A program made the translations under genes and the position numbers. Source: UBA1479 sp038109305 (GTDB lineage Bacteria; Pseudomonadota; Alphaproteobacteria; Rhodospirillales; Casp-alpha2). Taken from it: 64,000 bases of DNA. Position 1 is the first letter of the stretch. Every line of letters begins with the position of its first letter. The notes beneath the pieces were generated by a model. The model ran no database searches. It was not told the origin of the DNA and saw only the letters and a list, made by a program, of their open reading frames with translations. Positions 8,819 to 17,596 of the stretch are shown here, piece by piece. The stretch lies in the NCBI GenBank assembly GCA_038109305.1, contig JAYNIR010000001.1, positions 124,001 through 188,000 of the forward strand, read 5' to 3'.

Positions 8819-9259
8819 TTGCCATATTACGAAAGCGTGTTTATCGCGCGTCCCGACGTGTCGGGCGCGCAGGTCGATGGATTGGCCGAAACCTTCGAAA
8901 ACGTCATCAAGGCCGGCGGCGGCAGCGTCCATAAAAAAGAATACTGGGGGCTTCGCTCGCTCTCCTACCGCATCAAGAAAAACCGCAAGGGTCATTACTT
9001 GCTGATGAACATCGACGCGCCGGCGACGGCGATCGCCGAAATGGAGCGTCTTATGCGGATCAACGAAGACGTCATGCGTCACATGACGATCCGCGTTGAC
9101 GACCTGGAGGAAGGCCCCTCCATGATCATTCAGAACAAGGACCGTGACGACCGTCCGCGCCGCGGCGGCCCCCGAGGTGACCGCGGAGATCGCGGCGACC
9201 GTCGCCCGCATTTCCGCGATGACGCGTCCGTCAACGATGACAATGGAGGCGACGAATGA
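8819..9259 (+). CDS. rpsF: 30S ribosomal protein bS6
   Basis: From a TTG start with AAGGGAG seven bases upstream, the 146-residue product begins MPYYESVFIARPDVS. The S6 ferredoxin-like fold covers about residues 1-100, with KEYWGLRSLSYRIKKNRKGHY conserved. A C-terminal tail of about 40 residues is rich in Arg, Gly and Asp with GDRGDRGD repeats, as in other alphaproteobacterial S6 proteins. It binds S18 and 16S rRNA in the platform of the small subunit. Its stop overlaps the rpsR start (ATGA). Confidence 0.97.
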   Translation: MPYYESVFIARPDVSGAQVDGLAETFENVIKAGGGSVHKKEYWGLRSLSYRIKKNRKGHYLLMNIDAPATAIAEMERLMRINEDVMRHMTIRVDDLEEGPSMIIQNKDRDDRPRRGGPRGDRGDRGDRRPHFRDDASVNDDNGGDE

Positions 9260-9516
9260 GCCCCGCACCTGCGAAATCTGGCGGCCAGGGCGCCCGGCCG
9301 GTCTTCAACCGTCGGCGGAAAAGCTGCCCGTTCTCGGGCCCCAATGCGCCGAAGATCGATTATAAGGACACCCGTCTGCTCGGCCGCTTCATTTCCGAAC
9401 GCGGCAAAATCGTGCCGAGCCGAATCACCGCCGTTTCCGCCAAGAAACAGCGTGAACTGGCGAAAGCCATCAAGCGGGCCCGGTTCCTTGCGCTTTTGCC
9501 CTACGTGGTGAAGTAA
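9256..9516 (+). CDS. rpsR: 30S ribosomal protein bS18
   Basis: An 86-residue basic protein containing the S18 core KIDYKDTRLLGRFISERGKIVPSR (split here: KIDYKDTRLL, then GRFISERGKI) and a C-terminus FLALLPYVVK. The N-terminal extension is Pro/Gly/Arg-rich. It starts inside the rpsF stop (four-base overlap), so translation is probably coupled, matching the need for equal amounts of S6 and S18. Confidence 0.97.
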   Translation: MSPAPAKSGGQGARPVFNRRRKSCPFSGPNAPKIDYKDTRLLGRFISERGKIVPSRITAVSAKKQRELAKAIKRARFLALLPYVVK

Positions 9517-9532
9517 ACGGGATTAAGGATCT

Positions 9533-9551
9533 GGGGCGGCAAGACCGCCCC
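9533..9551 (+). promoter_or_regulatory. intercistronic hairpin between rpsR and the DUF2232 gene
   Basis: GGGGCGG (9533-9539) and CCGCCCC (9545-9551) form a seven-pair GC stem with a CAAGA loop. It is followed by GGGAAAACCC rather than a U-tract, so it is unlikely to be a full terminator. It may protect the rpsF-rpsR message from 3' decay or partially attenuate downstream genes. Confidence 0.5.
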
Positions 9552-9564
9552 GGGAAAACCCAAT

Positions 9565-10503
9565 ATGGCAAAACCGATGCTCATCGCCGTCGCCGCGGGC
9601 CTTTTGTGCCTCATTGGCGTGCTTGCCTTTTTCAACGGCTTGCCCGGCGGCATTCTGCTGGTCTTCATCGCCAGCCTGCCGATCTATCTGGCCGGCTTCG
9701 CCTATGGCGCGGTGGCGGGCACGGTGGCGTCGTTGTCGAGCTTCGTTGCCGCCGGCCTGACCGGCGGCGTTTTTTTGGCGGGGTTTTTGGGTTTTCTGTA
9801 TCTGATCCCGGCGTGGACCATCACCCGCCAGGCAATGACCGCCCGGACCGCGCCTGACGGCACCAAGCACTGGACGCGGCCGGAAACGATCCTGACCTCG
9901 GTCACCGTCATCGCCGGCGGCATTTTGCTGCTGATAGGCGTGTTGACGCTGGCCAAGGGCCCGGGGCTTTCAGCCGTCGTCGCCCAGCAGATAGACAGTT
10001 CCGTCAACCTGATCGGCAAACATGTGGTCGACGGGGAACGGTTCGCCGACGCGCTGAAGATTTACGGCGACATCCTGTTCGGTCTTGGCGGCTCGTTGTG
10101 GATCGTGCTGGCGGTGCTGACCGCGATGCTGGCGCAGACCATCCTGACCAAGATGAAGCTGAACATGCGGCCGATGCCGAATTTCGACCTCATGCTGCTT
10201 CCGGATTGGCTTTCCTGGGCAATGGTCGCAAGCGCCCTGATCGCGCTTCTGGTCAGCGGGGAAATTGGGTTTCTTGCCCGCAACCTCGCCCTAATCATGG
10301 CCGCGCCGTTCCTGTTCATGGGGCTTTCGGTCATTCACAAATGGTCGCGGGAAAAGTCCCATCGGTTTTTCCTTTTGTCCGTTTTGTATTTCCTGCTGAT
10401 GACGACCTATCCGATCATTCACATGGTGGTTTCGGCAATCGGCATCTACGAACAATGGGCGGGCGGCCGCAGTCGGCTTGTGGCGCACGCCTCTGGTAAT
10501 TGA
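9565..10503 (+). CDS. DUF2232 family polytopic membrane protein
   Basis: A 312-residue protein with roughly eight hydrophobic segments, beginning with a helix at residues 5-28 (LIAVAAGLLCLIGVLAFF). It occupies the conserved alphaproteobacterial slot between rpsR and rplI that is filled by the DUF2232 family; related to YybS-type membrane proteins of unknown function. It lies 48 bases after rpsR and 25 bases before rplI, so it is part of the ribosomal operon. No catalytic motif is visible. Confidence 0.8.
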   Translation: MAKPMLIAVAAGLLCLIGVLAFFNGLPGGILLVFIASLPIYLAGFAYGAVAGTVASLSSFVAAGLTGGVFLAGFLGFLYLIPAWTITRQAMTARTAPDGTKHWTRPETILTSVTVIAGGILLLIGVLTLAKGPGLSAVVAQQIDSSVNLIGKHVVDGERFADALKIYGDILFGLGGSLWIVLAVLTAMLAQTILTKMKLNMRPMPNFDLMLLPDWLSWAMVASALIALLVSGEIGFLARNLALIMAAPFLFMGLSVIHKWSREKSHRFFLLSVLYFLLMTTYPIIHMVVSAIGIYEQWAGGRSRLVAHASGN

Positions 10504-10528
10504 CGAATTTTAAGTAGGAGAGATCGCC

Positions 10529-11191
10529 ATGGACGTGATCCTATTGGAACGTATTGAAAAGCTCGGCCAGATGGGCGACGTGGTCAAGGTCAAGGCCGGC
10601 TTCGCGCGCAACTTCCTTCTGCCGCGCAAAAAGGCGCTTCGAGCAACCGACGAAAACAAGCGCGTGTTCGAAGCTCAGAAGGCGCAGCTCCAGGCCCAAA
10701 GCCTTGAGACCAAGAAGGAAGCCGATGCCGTCGCCGTCAAGATCGACGGGCAGAAGATCGTGCTGATCCGTCAGGCCGGCGAAGCGGGCCAACTCTATGG
10801 TTCTGTCAACGCCCGCGACGTTGCCGACGCGCTCGACGCGGCCGGGTTCACCGTCGCGCGCAGCCAGGTCGAATTGCCTCGCCCGATCAAGACGCTGGGC
10901 CTGCATGACGTGGTTGTCCGCCTGCACCCGGAAGTGGCCGTCACCGTTTCCGCAAACGTCGCGCGCACCCAGGACGAAGCCCAGGTCCAGGCCGAAACCG
11001 GTCTGGCCGTGGTCGGCGAGGACGCGGTCAGCGCCGCAACCGAGGGCGTCGATACGGACGAACAGGCCGACGAAGCCGTTGCCGCCCAGGCCGGCGCTGT
11101 CTTCGAAGAAGACGTCGCCGAAGCCGTCGTCGCCGAAATGGAAGGCGAAGACGAAGCGGCCGCCGAAGACGGCGACGCGGAGGAAAAGTAA
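10529..11191 (+). CDS. rplI: 50S ribosomal protein bL9 with acidic tail
   Basis: Begins MDVILLERIEKLGQMGDVV with the L9 N-terminal domain (KAGFARNFLLPRKKA), long connecting helix and C-terminal domain ending near residue 150. A further 70 residues form an Ala/Glu/Asp-rich tail (for example EDEAAAEDGDAEEK), longer than in enterobacteria but usual for this group. L9 binds 23S rRNA at the base of the L1 stalk and supports reading-frame fidelity. A TAGGAGAG ribosome-binding site precedes the ATG. An intrinsic terminator follows. Confidence 0.97.
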   Translation: MDVILLERIEKLGQMGDVVKVKAGFARNFLLPRKKALRATDENKRVFEAQKAQLQAQSLETKKEADAVAVKIDGQKIVLIRQAGEAGQLYGSVNARDVADALDAAGFTVARSQVELPRPIKTLGLHDVVVRLHPEVAVTVSANVARTQDEAQVQAETGLAVVGEDAVSAATEGVDTDEQADEAVAAQAGAVFEEDVAEAVVAEMEGEDEAAAEDGDAEEK

Positions 11192-11222
11192 CCGATTTTC
11201 CGACATCGTCGGGACCGGGAAA

Positions 11223-11248
11223 GGCGGCCTTCGGGCCGTCTTTTTTTT
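11223..11248 (+). terminator. intrinsic terminator of the rpsF-rplI operon
   Basis: GGCGGCC and GGCCGTC form a seven-pair stem (one G-U pair) closed by a TTCG tetraloop, followed directly by eight T residues at 11241-11248. It starts 31 bases after the rplI stop. It is the clearest terminator in the window. Confidence 0.92.
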
Positions 11249-12260
11249 ACATTCCGAACAGCGAAAGGCAGACAAACTGCCAGTAAATGACCGCCCCGTT
11301 GACGGCCACTAAACCGGCGAAGACGAGACGGTGGAATACGCCGATTTCATCGGTATTGGATCGGAAAAATTTGAGCCGGAGCTGAACGAACGTACAAATC
11401 AAAAGCGGCGCCAGCCAGATGAACGTGGGCAGGAAACTGGTCATCGCAACCAGGAACTGCCCGGGAATTCCCTCCGCCTGGACGGCGCCGCCGACGACCG
11501 TTGAATAGCCGCGCATGAGCTGGGTGAAATCAAAAACACCCCATCCCAGGTCGATCACCTAGCCGATGCTGTTTTTTTTTCTGAAGCAGGCCCGCGATGT
11601 TGGTGCAGAACGCAACGCAGACCGCGCTCAGGCAGGCCTATTACAGATCCTTCGACAATCCCCCCACATCCGAACGGTGCCGAAAATATTGGTTTCGGCT
11701 TCGAACATTTCGACACGCTGCGGCAGGTCTTCAAGGATCCGGCGCGTGATGAGAAGTCCGCAATAGTCGCCGAAAACGTTGGACCACAACCAAATTTGGA
11801 GAGCCGCCAACAACGCGCCCGTCGACAGTTGGTAGCCTCTGGGGGTCTCGGGAAGAAACATGATCGAGATGGAAGGAAGGATCACGCAGTAAACGACCGC
11901 GATATTGATCAGACCGCGCGCATTCCGAGCACGCCAAAATCCCGTTTTCACCGCGGTCTGACCGCCCGCCCCTTGCTCGGATTTTCCGATGATCCATTCG
12001 ATGGTGAGTTTCGAATAATTCAATAACCGAAGGCAGAATTCCGTCGGGCTGGATTCGACGTTGCGGCCGACCATCTGCGGAAGAACGTAGGCGACGAACC
12101 CGACCAAGACCGCGCCGCTGAAAACCAGGACGGTCCAATCGACAATCGATACAACGAGGTCGGGCGCCCCGAAGAACGCGAAACACTCTCCCACGTCACC
12201 CCCTACGAATGACCCCGCCTTTCCATCCTCCACCGCGACAAGAATGTTTGCGGGCGGCAT
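11247..12260 (-). pseudogene. disrupted multi-spanning membrane protein gene
   Basis: From an ATG at 12260 (GGAAGAG upstream) a frame runs to a TGA at 11628-11630 and encodes about four hydrophobic helices. The same frame reopens from 11558 to 11247 and encodes two more helices, after a TAG at 11559-11561. Between them a membrane helix (LSAVCVAFCTNIAGLLQ) is readable only in another frame. Restoring the protein requires a shift at the C6 run (11660-11665 on +), another near 11635, one at the T9 run (11572-11580) and removal of the TAG. Family unknown. It sits antisense between rplI and dnaB, genes often adjacent in this group. Confidence 0.65.
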
Positions 12261-12567
12261 AACTCTTCCGGGAAATATTTTCGATTTCCAGCAAATCAAA
12301 TCGGATCGGCCGCCGCCGCGCACCTGTGACCGGCAACGAGGCCAGCAAAAGCGGGCGAATCGCCGCCACAAAGCCGCCATCGGCGGCGGCGCCGCGGCCT
12401 GACGCATCGCTTGCCCCGCAGGCGCTTGGCCGTCCCGGCTTTATTTATCCACAAGGCGTCCTCATACTCACATTCCGACCGCCGGGTATGAAAACCGTCC
12501 CCAGTGAAATCGCTTTTCCAACACGGGCGGCCTACTCGCTCCGGCAGCGATGCAGTACCAGAAGGCC
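12261..12567. other. 307-base gene-free stretch upstream of dnaB
   Basis: This gap separates the start of the disrupted membrane-protein gene (-) from dnaB (+) and should hold both promoters. I cannot assign -35/-10 pairs with confidence. It contains an exact DnaA-box consensus (annotated separately) and a GCGGC-rich segment near 12380. No small reading frame is convincing. Confidence 0.5.
12445..12453 (+). promoter_or_regulatory. perfect DnaA-box consensus upstream of dnaB
   Basis: TTATCCACA, the classical high-affinity DnaA box, occurs 115 bases before the dnaB start. In GC-rich DNA a chance exact match is uncommon. It could let DnaA regulate the helicase gene. There is no cluster of boxes or AT-rich unwinding element, so I do not call an origin. 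Confidence 0.4.
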
Positions 12568-14115
12568 ATGGAAACAACCGTCACCAACCCGCCCGGCGAA
12601 ACCCCCGACGAGCGTTACGCCGACACCCCCCTTGATCAGGGCGGGGCCGGCGCGCTCGCCGCGTTCCGCTCCCTGCCCCATAACCTGGACGCGGAAAAGG
12701 CCCTTCTGGGCGCCATCCTGGTCAACAACCGGGCGTTGGAACAGGTCGCCGAATTCCTCCGTCCCGAACACTTCGCGGCGGAACAGCACGGCAAGGTCTA
12801 TGCCGCAGCCGAACGGCTGGTCGAACACGGCCAGATCGCCGACCCGGTGACGCTGAAACGGTTTTTCGAAAACGAAAATTCGCTCAGCGAAATCGGCGGG
12901 CCGGCCTATCTGGCGGATCTGGCGGCCAGTGCCGTTACCATTATCAACGCCCGCGAATACGGCCGCATCGTTTATGACCTTTATCTCAAGCGGGAACTGA
13001 TCAACCTGGGCGAAGACGTGGTCAACGGCGCCTACGGCGGCGAAGTGGACGAAACCGCGACGGACCAGATTGAACGGGCGGAACAGGCGCTTTACGACCT
13101 CGCCGTATCCGGCAATTACGAAGGCGGCTTTAAGGATTTCCGCGCCTCCGTCGTCGCCGCCATTCAGATGGCCGAAGCAGCGCACAAACGCGACGGCGGC
13201 CTGGCCGGCGTGGCGTCGGACTTTATCGATCTCGACTCACTTTTGGGCGGGCTGCACAAATCGGACCTGATCATCCTCGCCGGGCGCCCGTCCATGGGCA
13301 AAACGGCGCTGGCGACCAACATCGCCTTCAACGCGGCGCATGACTATTCGCGCTCCGGCGGGACCGAAGGCGCCGTGGTCGGGTTTTTCTCGTTGGAAAT
13401 GTCGGCGGAACAGTTGGCCAGCCGCATTTTGTCGGAACAATCCGAACTGTCTTCCGACAAAATCCGCAAGGGCCAGTTGCAAAACGAGGAATTCGTCAAA
13501 CTGGTGAACGCATCGAACACGCTCCACGACATCCCGCTTTACATTGACGACACGCCGGCCTTGACCGTTTCGGCGCTGCGCACCCGCGCCCGCCGGTTGA
13601 AACGCCGCTATAATCTGGGCTTGATCGTGATCGACTATTTGCAGCTGGTCGCAGGTTCCTCGCAAAGCCGCAGCGACGGCCGCGTGCAGGAAGTGTCGGA
13701 AATCACCCGGGGCTTGAAGACCCTGGCGAAGGAATTGGACGTGCCGGTGATCGCATTGTCGCAGTTGTCGCGCCAGGTCGAACAGCGCGAGCCGCCCCGG
13801 CCGCAGTTGGCCGACCTTCGTGAATCGGGCTCCATCGAACAGGACGCCGACGTGGTGATGTTCATCTACCGCGAAGAATATTACATGGAGCGCAAAAAGC
13901 CGTCGCGCCGCGCCGACGAAGACGAAGGCAAGTTGACCGAACGCATCGACCGGTGGGAAAATGCGCTGGAAGATGTCCGTAATGTCGCCGAGGTTATTGT
14001 CGCCAAACAGCGTCACGGCCCCATCGGCAACGTACCCATGCACTTCAACGGGATGTTTACCCGCTTCGGCAACCTGGCCAAGGAACATCCCTACCGCCAA
14101 AGGTTCCATGACTGA
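12568..14115 (+). CDS. dnaB: replicative DNA helicase DnaB
   Basis: From METTVTNPPGE the protein is 515 residues: N-terminal collar domain (HNLDAEKALLGAILVNN), linker helix and RecA-like motor with Walker A GRPSMGKT (about residues 239-246), Walker B LIVIDYLQLV and the arginine-finger region QREPPRPQLADLRESGSIEQDAD. It is the hexameric fork helicase. I prefer the ATG at 12568; one at 12550 is in frame. It overlaps alr by eight bases, so the two are co-translated. Confidence 0.97.
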   Translation: METTVTNPPGETPDERYADTPLDQGGAGALAAFRSLPHNLDAEKALLGAILVNNRALEQVAEFLRPEHFAAEQHGKVYAAAERLVEHGQIADPVTLKRFFENENSLSEIGGPAYLADLAASAVTIINAREYGRIVYDLYLKRELINLGEDVVNGAYGGEVDETATDQIERAEQALYDLAVSGNYEGGFKDFRASVVAAIQMAEAAHKRDGGLAGVASDFIDLDSLLGGLHKSDLIILAGRPSMGKTALATNIAFNAAHDYSRSGGTEGAVVGFFSLEMSAEQLASRILSEQSELSSDKIRKGQLQNEEFVKLVNASNTLHDIPLYIDDTPALTVSALRTRARRLKRRYNLGLIVIDYLQLVAGSSQSRSDGRVQEVSEITRGLKTLAKELDVPVIALSQLSRQVEQREPPRPQLADLRESGSIEQDADVVMFIYREEYYMERKKPSRRADEDEGKLTERIDRWENALEDVRNVAEVIVAKQRHGPIGNVPMHFNGMFTRFGNLAKEHPYRQRFHD

Positions 14116-15244
14116 CCGTGCCTCCGTCCCGGAACACATTGCCGGCGCGGTGCTGACCATCGACCTGGACGCGCTCCGGTCCAATTACCGCCGCATCTTG
14201 CAGCAACTGAACGGCGTGCCCTCGGCCGCCGTGGTCAAGGCCGATGGCTACGGCCTTGGCATCGGCCCGGTCGGCCGCACCCTTTGGGACGCGGGCGCGC
14301 GGACGTTTTTCGTCGCCCATCCGGTCGAGGGCATCGCCCTTCGCGGGCACCTGCCCGATGCCGAAATCGTCATCCTGGGCGGCGCACTGTCGGGCATGGA
14401 AGGCGACTTTCGGGTGCATCGCCTGATCCCGGCGCTGAATGACCTGGGCGGCGTCGACCGCTGGCGAACCTATTGCGGCAAGACCGGCGAAAATCTTCCC
14501 GCCGTCCTGCATGTGGACACGGGCATGTGCCGCCTCGGCCTAGACCGGGCGGAGTTCGCGAAGGTTCAGGCCGACCCGTCGTTGCTTGGCGGTATCGACA
14601 TTACGATCGTCATGAGCCACCTAGCCTCCGCCGACGAGCCCGCGAGCCTGCAAAGCGCCGCGCAGTTGGCCTACTTCAAACAAATCCGGCAGGCGCTTGC
14701 CCCGCATTTACTGGATACGTGCCGGGCGTCGTTCGCGGCATCGTCGGCGATCTTCCTCGGGCCCGATTATCACTTCGATCTGGGCCGCCCGGGGGTCGCG
14801 CTTTACGGCGTCAACCCGACGCCAGGCAAACCCAATCCGATGACGCAAGTCATTCGCCTGCAAGCAAAAATCCTGCAAGTGCGCGCCGTTGACACCCCCG
14901 AGACCGTTGGCTACGGTGCGACCCATCGTGTCGGGCGGCCCAGCCGCATCGCCACACTTCCCGTGGGCTATGCGGACGGCTATTTGCGGAGCCTGTCCAA
15001 CCGGGCAAAGGCCTATATCGGGGATAGGGAAGTGCCGCTTGTGGGACGGGTTTCAATGGATCTCATCACGCTCGACGTGACCGGCGTGCCGGCGGCGGAA
15101 TGCCGCCCAGGCGCGCTCGTCGACCTGATCAGCCCCAACCGCGACGTCGACGCCGTCGCCGCCGACGCCGGCACCATCGGATACGAACTCCTGACCTCCC
15201 TCGGCCGTCGCTACCATCGCCATTACATCGGCGGCGGATCGTAG
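14108..15244 (+). CDS. alr: alanine racemase
   Basis: A 378-residue fold-III PLP enzyme: the PLP-binding lysine is K44 in VVKADGYGLG and the catalytic tyrosine is Y269 in VGYGATHR; RVSMDLITLDVT is also conserved. It makes D-alanine for peptidoglycan. The start overlaps the dnaB stop by eight bases, the usual dnaB-alr arrangement. Longer in-frame starts inside dnaB are rejected because homologues begin near AGAVLTIDLDALRSNYR. Confidence 0.95.
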   Translation: MTDRASVPEHIAGAVLTIDLDALRSNYRRILQQLNGVPSAAVVKADGYGLGIGPVGRTLWDAGARTFFVAHPVEGIALRGHLPDAEIVILGGALSGMEGDFRVHRLIPALNDLGGVDRWRTYCGKTGENLPAVLHVDTGMCRLGLDRAEFAKVQADPSLLGGIDITIVMSHLASADEPASLQSAAQLAYFKQIRQALAPHLLDTCRASFAASSAIFLGPDYHFDLGRPGVALYGVNPTPGKPNPMTQVIRLQAKILQVRAVDTPETVGYGATHRVGRPSRIATLPVGYADGYLRSLSNRAKAYIGDREVPLVGRVSMDLITLDVTGVPAAECRPGALVDLISPNRDVDAVAADAGTIGYELLTSLGRRYHRHYIGGGS

Positions 15245-15350
15245 AGCATGCGAAATCGATGGGATTTTTTCAGCATGCTCTCCGGTTTACAATTTACGCA
15301 AATGCGTCGTCGCAATCCGTCCCGGATTGCTCGGGATTTGCGGTAGCCCC

Positions 15351-16124
15351 ATGAACCTGCTTGCCGCCATCGGCCGGGTGTTTCTGGCCTTCCTCGGCAC
15401 CACTGGGCGGTTGACGGTGTTCGCGATCACGTCCGTCACCCACTGCTTTATCCCGCCCTACTACCCGCGGATCATGATCCGCCAAATGGTCGAGATCGGG
15501 TATTTCTCCCTGCCCGTTGCTGGTCTGACCGCGATTTTCGCGGGGATGGTTCTGGCGCTGCAGAGCTATACCGGCTTCGCGCGTTTTTCCGCCGAGGGCG
15601 CGATCGCCAACGTGGTAGTTCTGTCCGTCACCCGCGAACTGGCGCCGGTCCTGGGCGGGTTGATGATCGCGGGCCGCGTCGGCGCCTCCATGGCCGCCGA
15701 AATCGGCACCATGCGGGTCACCGAACAGATCGACGCGCTTACCACGCTTTCGACCAACGCCATTAAGTACCTGGTGGTGCCGCGCATCATCGCCGGCGTG
15801 GTGATGCTGCCGATTTTGATTTTTGTCGCGGACATCATCGGCGTGTTCGGCGGCTTTCTGGTTTCCGTCTACAAACTGGGTTTCAACCCGTCGATCTACT
15901 TGCAGAACACCTGGAACTTTCTTGAACCGCTCGACGTCATCTCGGGCCTGGTGAAGGCGTCGGTGTTCGGCTTCCTGGTCGCCTTGATGGGCTGTTATCA
16001 CGGCTACTATTCCCGTGGCGGCGCCCAAGGCGTGGGTGCGGCGACGACCAACTCCGTCGTCTCGGCCTCGATCCTGATCCTCTGTTTCAACTACATCCTG
16101 ACCGAAGCCTTCTTCGGGCTTTAA
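15351..16124 (+). CDS. mlaE: MlaE family ABC transporter permease
   Basis: A 257-residue permease with five to six hydrophobic helices and the MlaE-family core ELAPVLGGLMIAGRVGASMAAEIGTMRV (read in two parts: ELAPVLGGLMIAGRVG and ASMAAEIGTMRV). MlaE with MlaF forms the inner-membrane complex for lipid transport that maintains outer-membrane asymmetry. The mlaF gene follows by 11 bases. No MlaD substrate-binding gene follows, so the partner would have to be encoded elsewhere. The 106 bases after alr hold no clear terminator. Confidence 0.9.
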   Translation: MNLLAAIGRVFLAFLGTTGRLTVFAITSVTHCFIPPYYPRIMIRQMVEIGYFSLPVAGLTAIFAGMVLALQSYTGFARFSAEGAIANVVVLSVTRELAPVLGGLMIAGRVGASMAAEIGTMRVTEQIDALTTLSTNAIKYLVVPRIIAGVVMLPILIFVADIIGVFGGFLVSVYKLGFNPSIYLQNTWNFLEPLDVISGLVKASVFGFLVALMGCYHGYYSRGGAQGVGAATTNSVVSASILILCFNYILTEAFFGL

Positions 16125-16135
16125 GGACGGTCTCC

Positions 16136-16909
16136 ATGGACCAGCCCAAAATCCAATTGCGCGGCGTCGAAAAGGCCTTCGGGCCAAAACGGGTACTGAC
16201 GGGTGTCGACCTGGACGTGGAAAAAGGCGAAAGCGTCGTCATCATCGGCGGGTCTGGCACCGGCAAGTCGGTGACGTTGAAATGCATCCTAGGCTTACTA
16301 AAACCCGACGCCGGGTCGATCAAGATCGACGGCAACGAAGTCACCCGACTGTCGACCGCCGAACGCGATAAGGTCAATCGCCAGGTCGGCATGTTGTTTC
16401 AGAGCGGCGCGTTGTTTGATTCAGTGCCGGTGTGGGAAAACGTCGCCTTCGGGCTTTTATCGCGCAAACAGTGCGGGCGCGACGAAGCGCGGGAAATCGC
16501 CACCAGAAAACTCGCCATGGTCGGGCTGAAACCCGCAATCGGCGATGCGTGGCCGGCGGACTTGTCCATCGGCATGCAAAAACGCGTCAGCCTGGCCCGC
16601 GCCATTGCGACGGATCCGGACATTATTTTTTTCGACGAGCCGACAACGGGCCTGGACCCGATCATGGCCGACATGATCAACGAATTGATCGTCCATGTAA
16701 ACCGCGAGGTCGGCGCGACGGCGCTTTCCATCAGCCACGACATGGAAAGTGCGCGCAAGACCGGCGACCGCATCGCCATGCTATATCAGGGAGAGATTAT
16801 ATGGGCCGGCGATCCGGACGCCGTCGACGGGTCCGGCGTCAATCCCGTAGTCGACCAGTTCGTCCACGGCCGCGTCGACGGGCCGATCAAAATGGCGGTC
16901 CGGGCCTGA
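16136..16909 (+). CDS. mlaF: MlaF-type ABC transporter ATP-binding protein
   Basis: A 257-residue ABC ATPase: Walker A GGSGTGKS (38-45), Q-loop MLFQSGALFDS, signature helix LSIGMQKRVSLARA and Walker B IIFFDEPTTGLDP. The signature reads LSIGMQKR rather than LSGGQ, in line with MlaF proteins, which use an LSGGM form. It powers the MlaE permease encoded upstream. The C-terminus (about residues 240-257) matches the MlaF tail that contacts the neighbouring subunit. Confidence 0.9.
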   Translation: MDQPKIQLRGVEKAFGPKRVLTGVDLDVEKGESVVIIGGSGTGKSVTLKCILGLLKPDAGSIKIDGNEVTRLSTAERDKVNRQVGMLFQSGALFDSVPVWENVAFGLLSRKQCGRDEAREIATRKLAMVGLKPAIGDAWPADLSIGMQKRVSLARAIATDPDIIFFDEPTTGLDPIMADMINELIVHVNREVGATALSISHDMESARKTGDRIAMLYQGEIIWAGDPDAVDGSGVNPVVDQFVHGRVDGPIKMAVRA

Positions 16910-16999
16910 ATCCTCGCACCCGGCCAATTTACCTATTGAAAACCGGTTCGTTTTTTTCGGGGATCCCGGCCAATTATCCTCGTTACACAGGATCGGCCA

Positions 17000-17596
17000 T
17001 TGGGTGAGACAACCAAACCGGCCTTTCCGCAAACACCCGACGGTGTCACGGATTGGGAAAAAGTATTCCAGGAACCCGCCCGGGGCCTGATCCCGGCTAT
17101 TCAGCGCGCCACCAACGAAGCCCAGATTAAACAGATTATGCTGGTCATCATCCGCCAGCTTTTCACCCGCAAAAACGACGAACTGCAGGTCGCCCAACTG
17201 ACGCGTCAGCTCGACGATCTATTGGCCGGCACGGGCGGCGCCGTCCCGACGGATGCCGCGGTCGGCATGCTTTGGCAGATCAAGGAAGAACGCCAGGCCA
17301 AGGCCGCCGAATATCTTGCCGGCAAGGGAGAGAAAAAGGGCAAGAAAAACCGCCGCGGCCCGGGCGGTAAATCGAAGGTCCTTTATTTTTTCAACGTCAT
17401 TTTCAAGAACCCGAAATACCTGATCCTGACGGCGGTCGGCCTGCTGCTGCTTTTGATCGCGGTCATCGGCGGGATCGCCGTCACGTCCCTGAAACCGCCG
17501 CCGGAAACAGCCGAAAACGCGGCCAAGAACGAACATGCCACCGACGCCAAGGCGCAGGATGCGAAAAGCCCGACGCCAAACCAAAAGTCGACATGA
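17000..17596 (+). CDS. hypothetical protein with one membrane segment
   Basis: A 198-residue product from a TTG start. Residues 1-110 are helical and charged (QIKQIMLVIIRQLFTRKND), followed by a Lys/Gly-rich stretch (KGEKKGKKNRRGPGGK), one membrane helix at about 142-162 (YLILTAVGLLLLLIAVIGGI) and an Ala/Lys/Pro-rich tail. The layout suggests a cytoplasmic N-terminal domain tethered to the inner membrane. I do not recognise the family. It overlaps the next gene by four bases (ATGA), so the two probably act together. Confidence 0.7.
   Translation: MGETTKPAFPQTPDGVTDWEKVFQEPARGLIPAIQRATNEAQIKQIMLVIIRQLFTRKNDELQVAQLTRQLDDLLAGTGGAVPTDAAVGMLWQIKEERQAKAAEYLAGKGEKKGKKNRRGPGGKSKVLYFFNVIFKNPKYLILTAVGLLLLLIAVIGGIAVTSLKPPPETAENAAKNEHATDAKAQDAKSPTPNQKST

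Noticed and set aside
11571..11580. Programmed frameshifting at the T9/A9 run
   Set aside because: At least one more shift and a TAG must also be bypassed, so one slippery site cannot restore the protein.
12261..12567. A replication origin upstream of dnaB
   Set aside because: Only one DnaA box is present, with no AT-rich unwinding region and no origin-type neighbouring genes.
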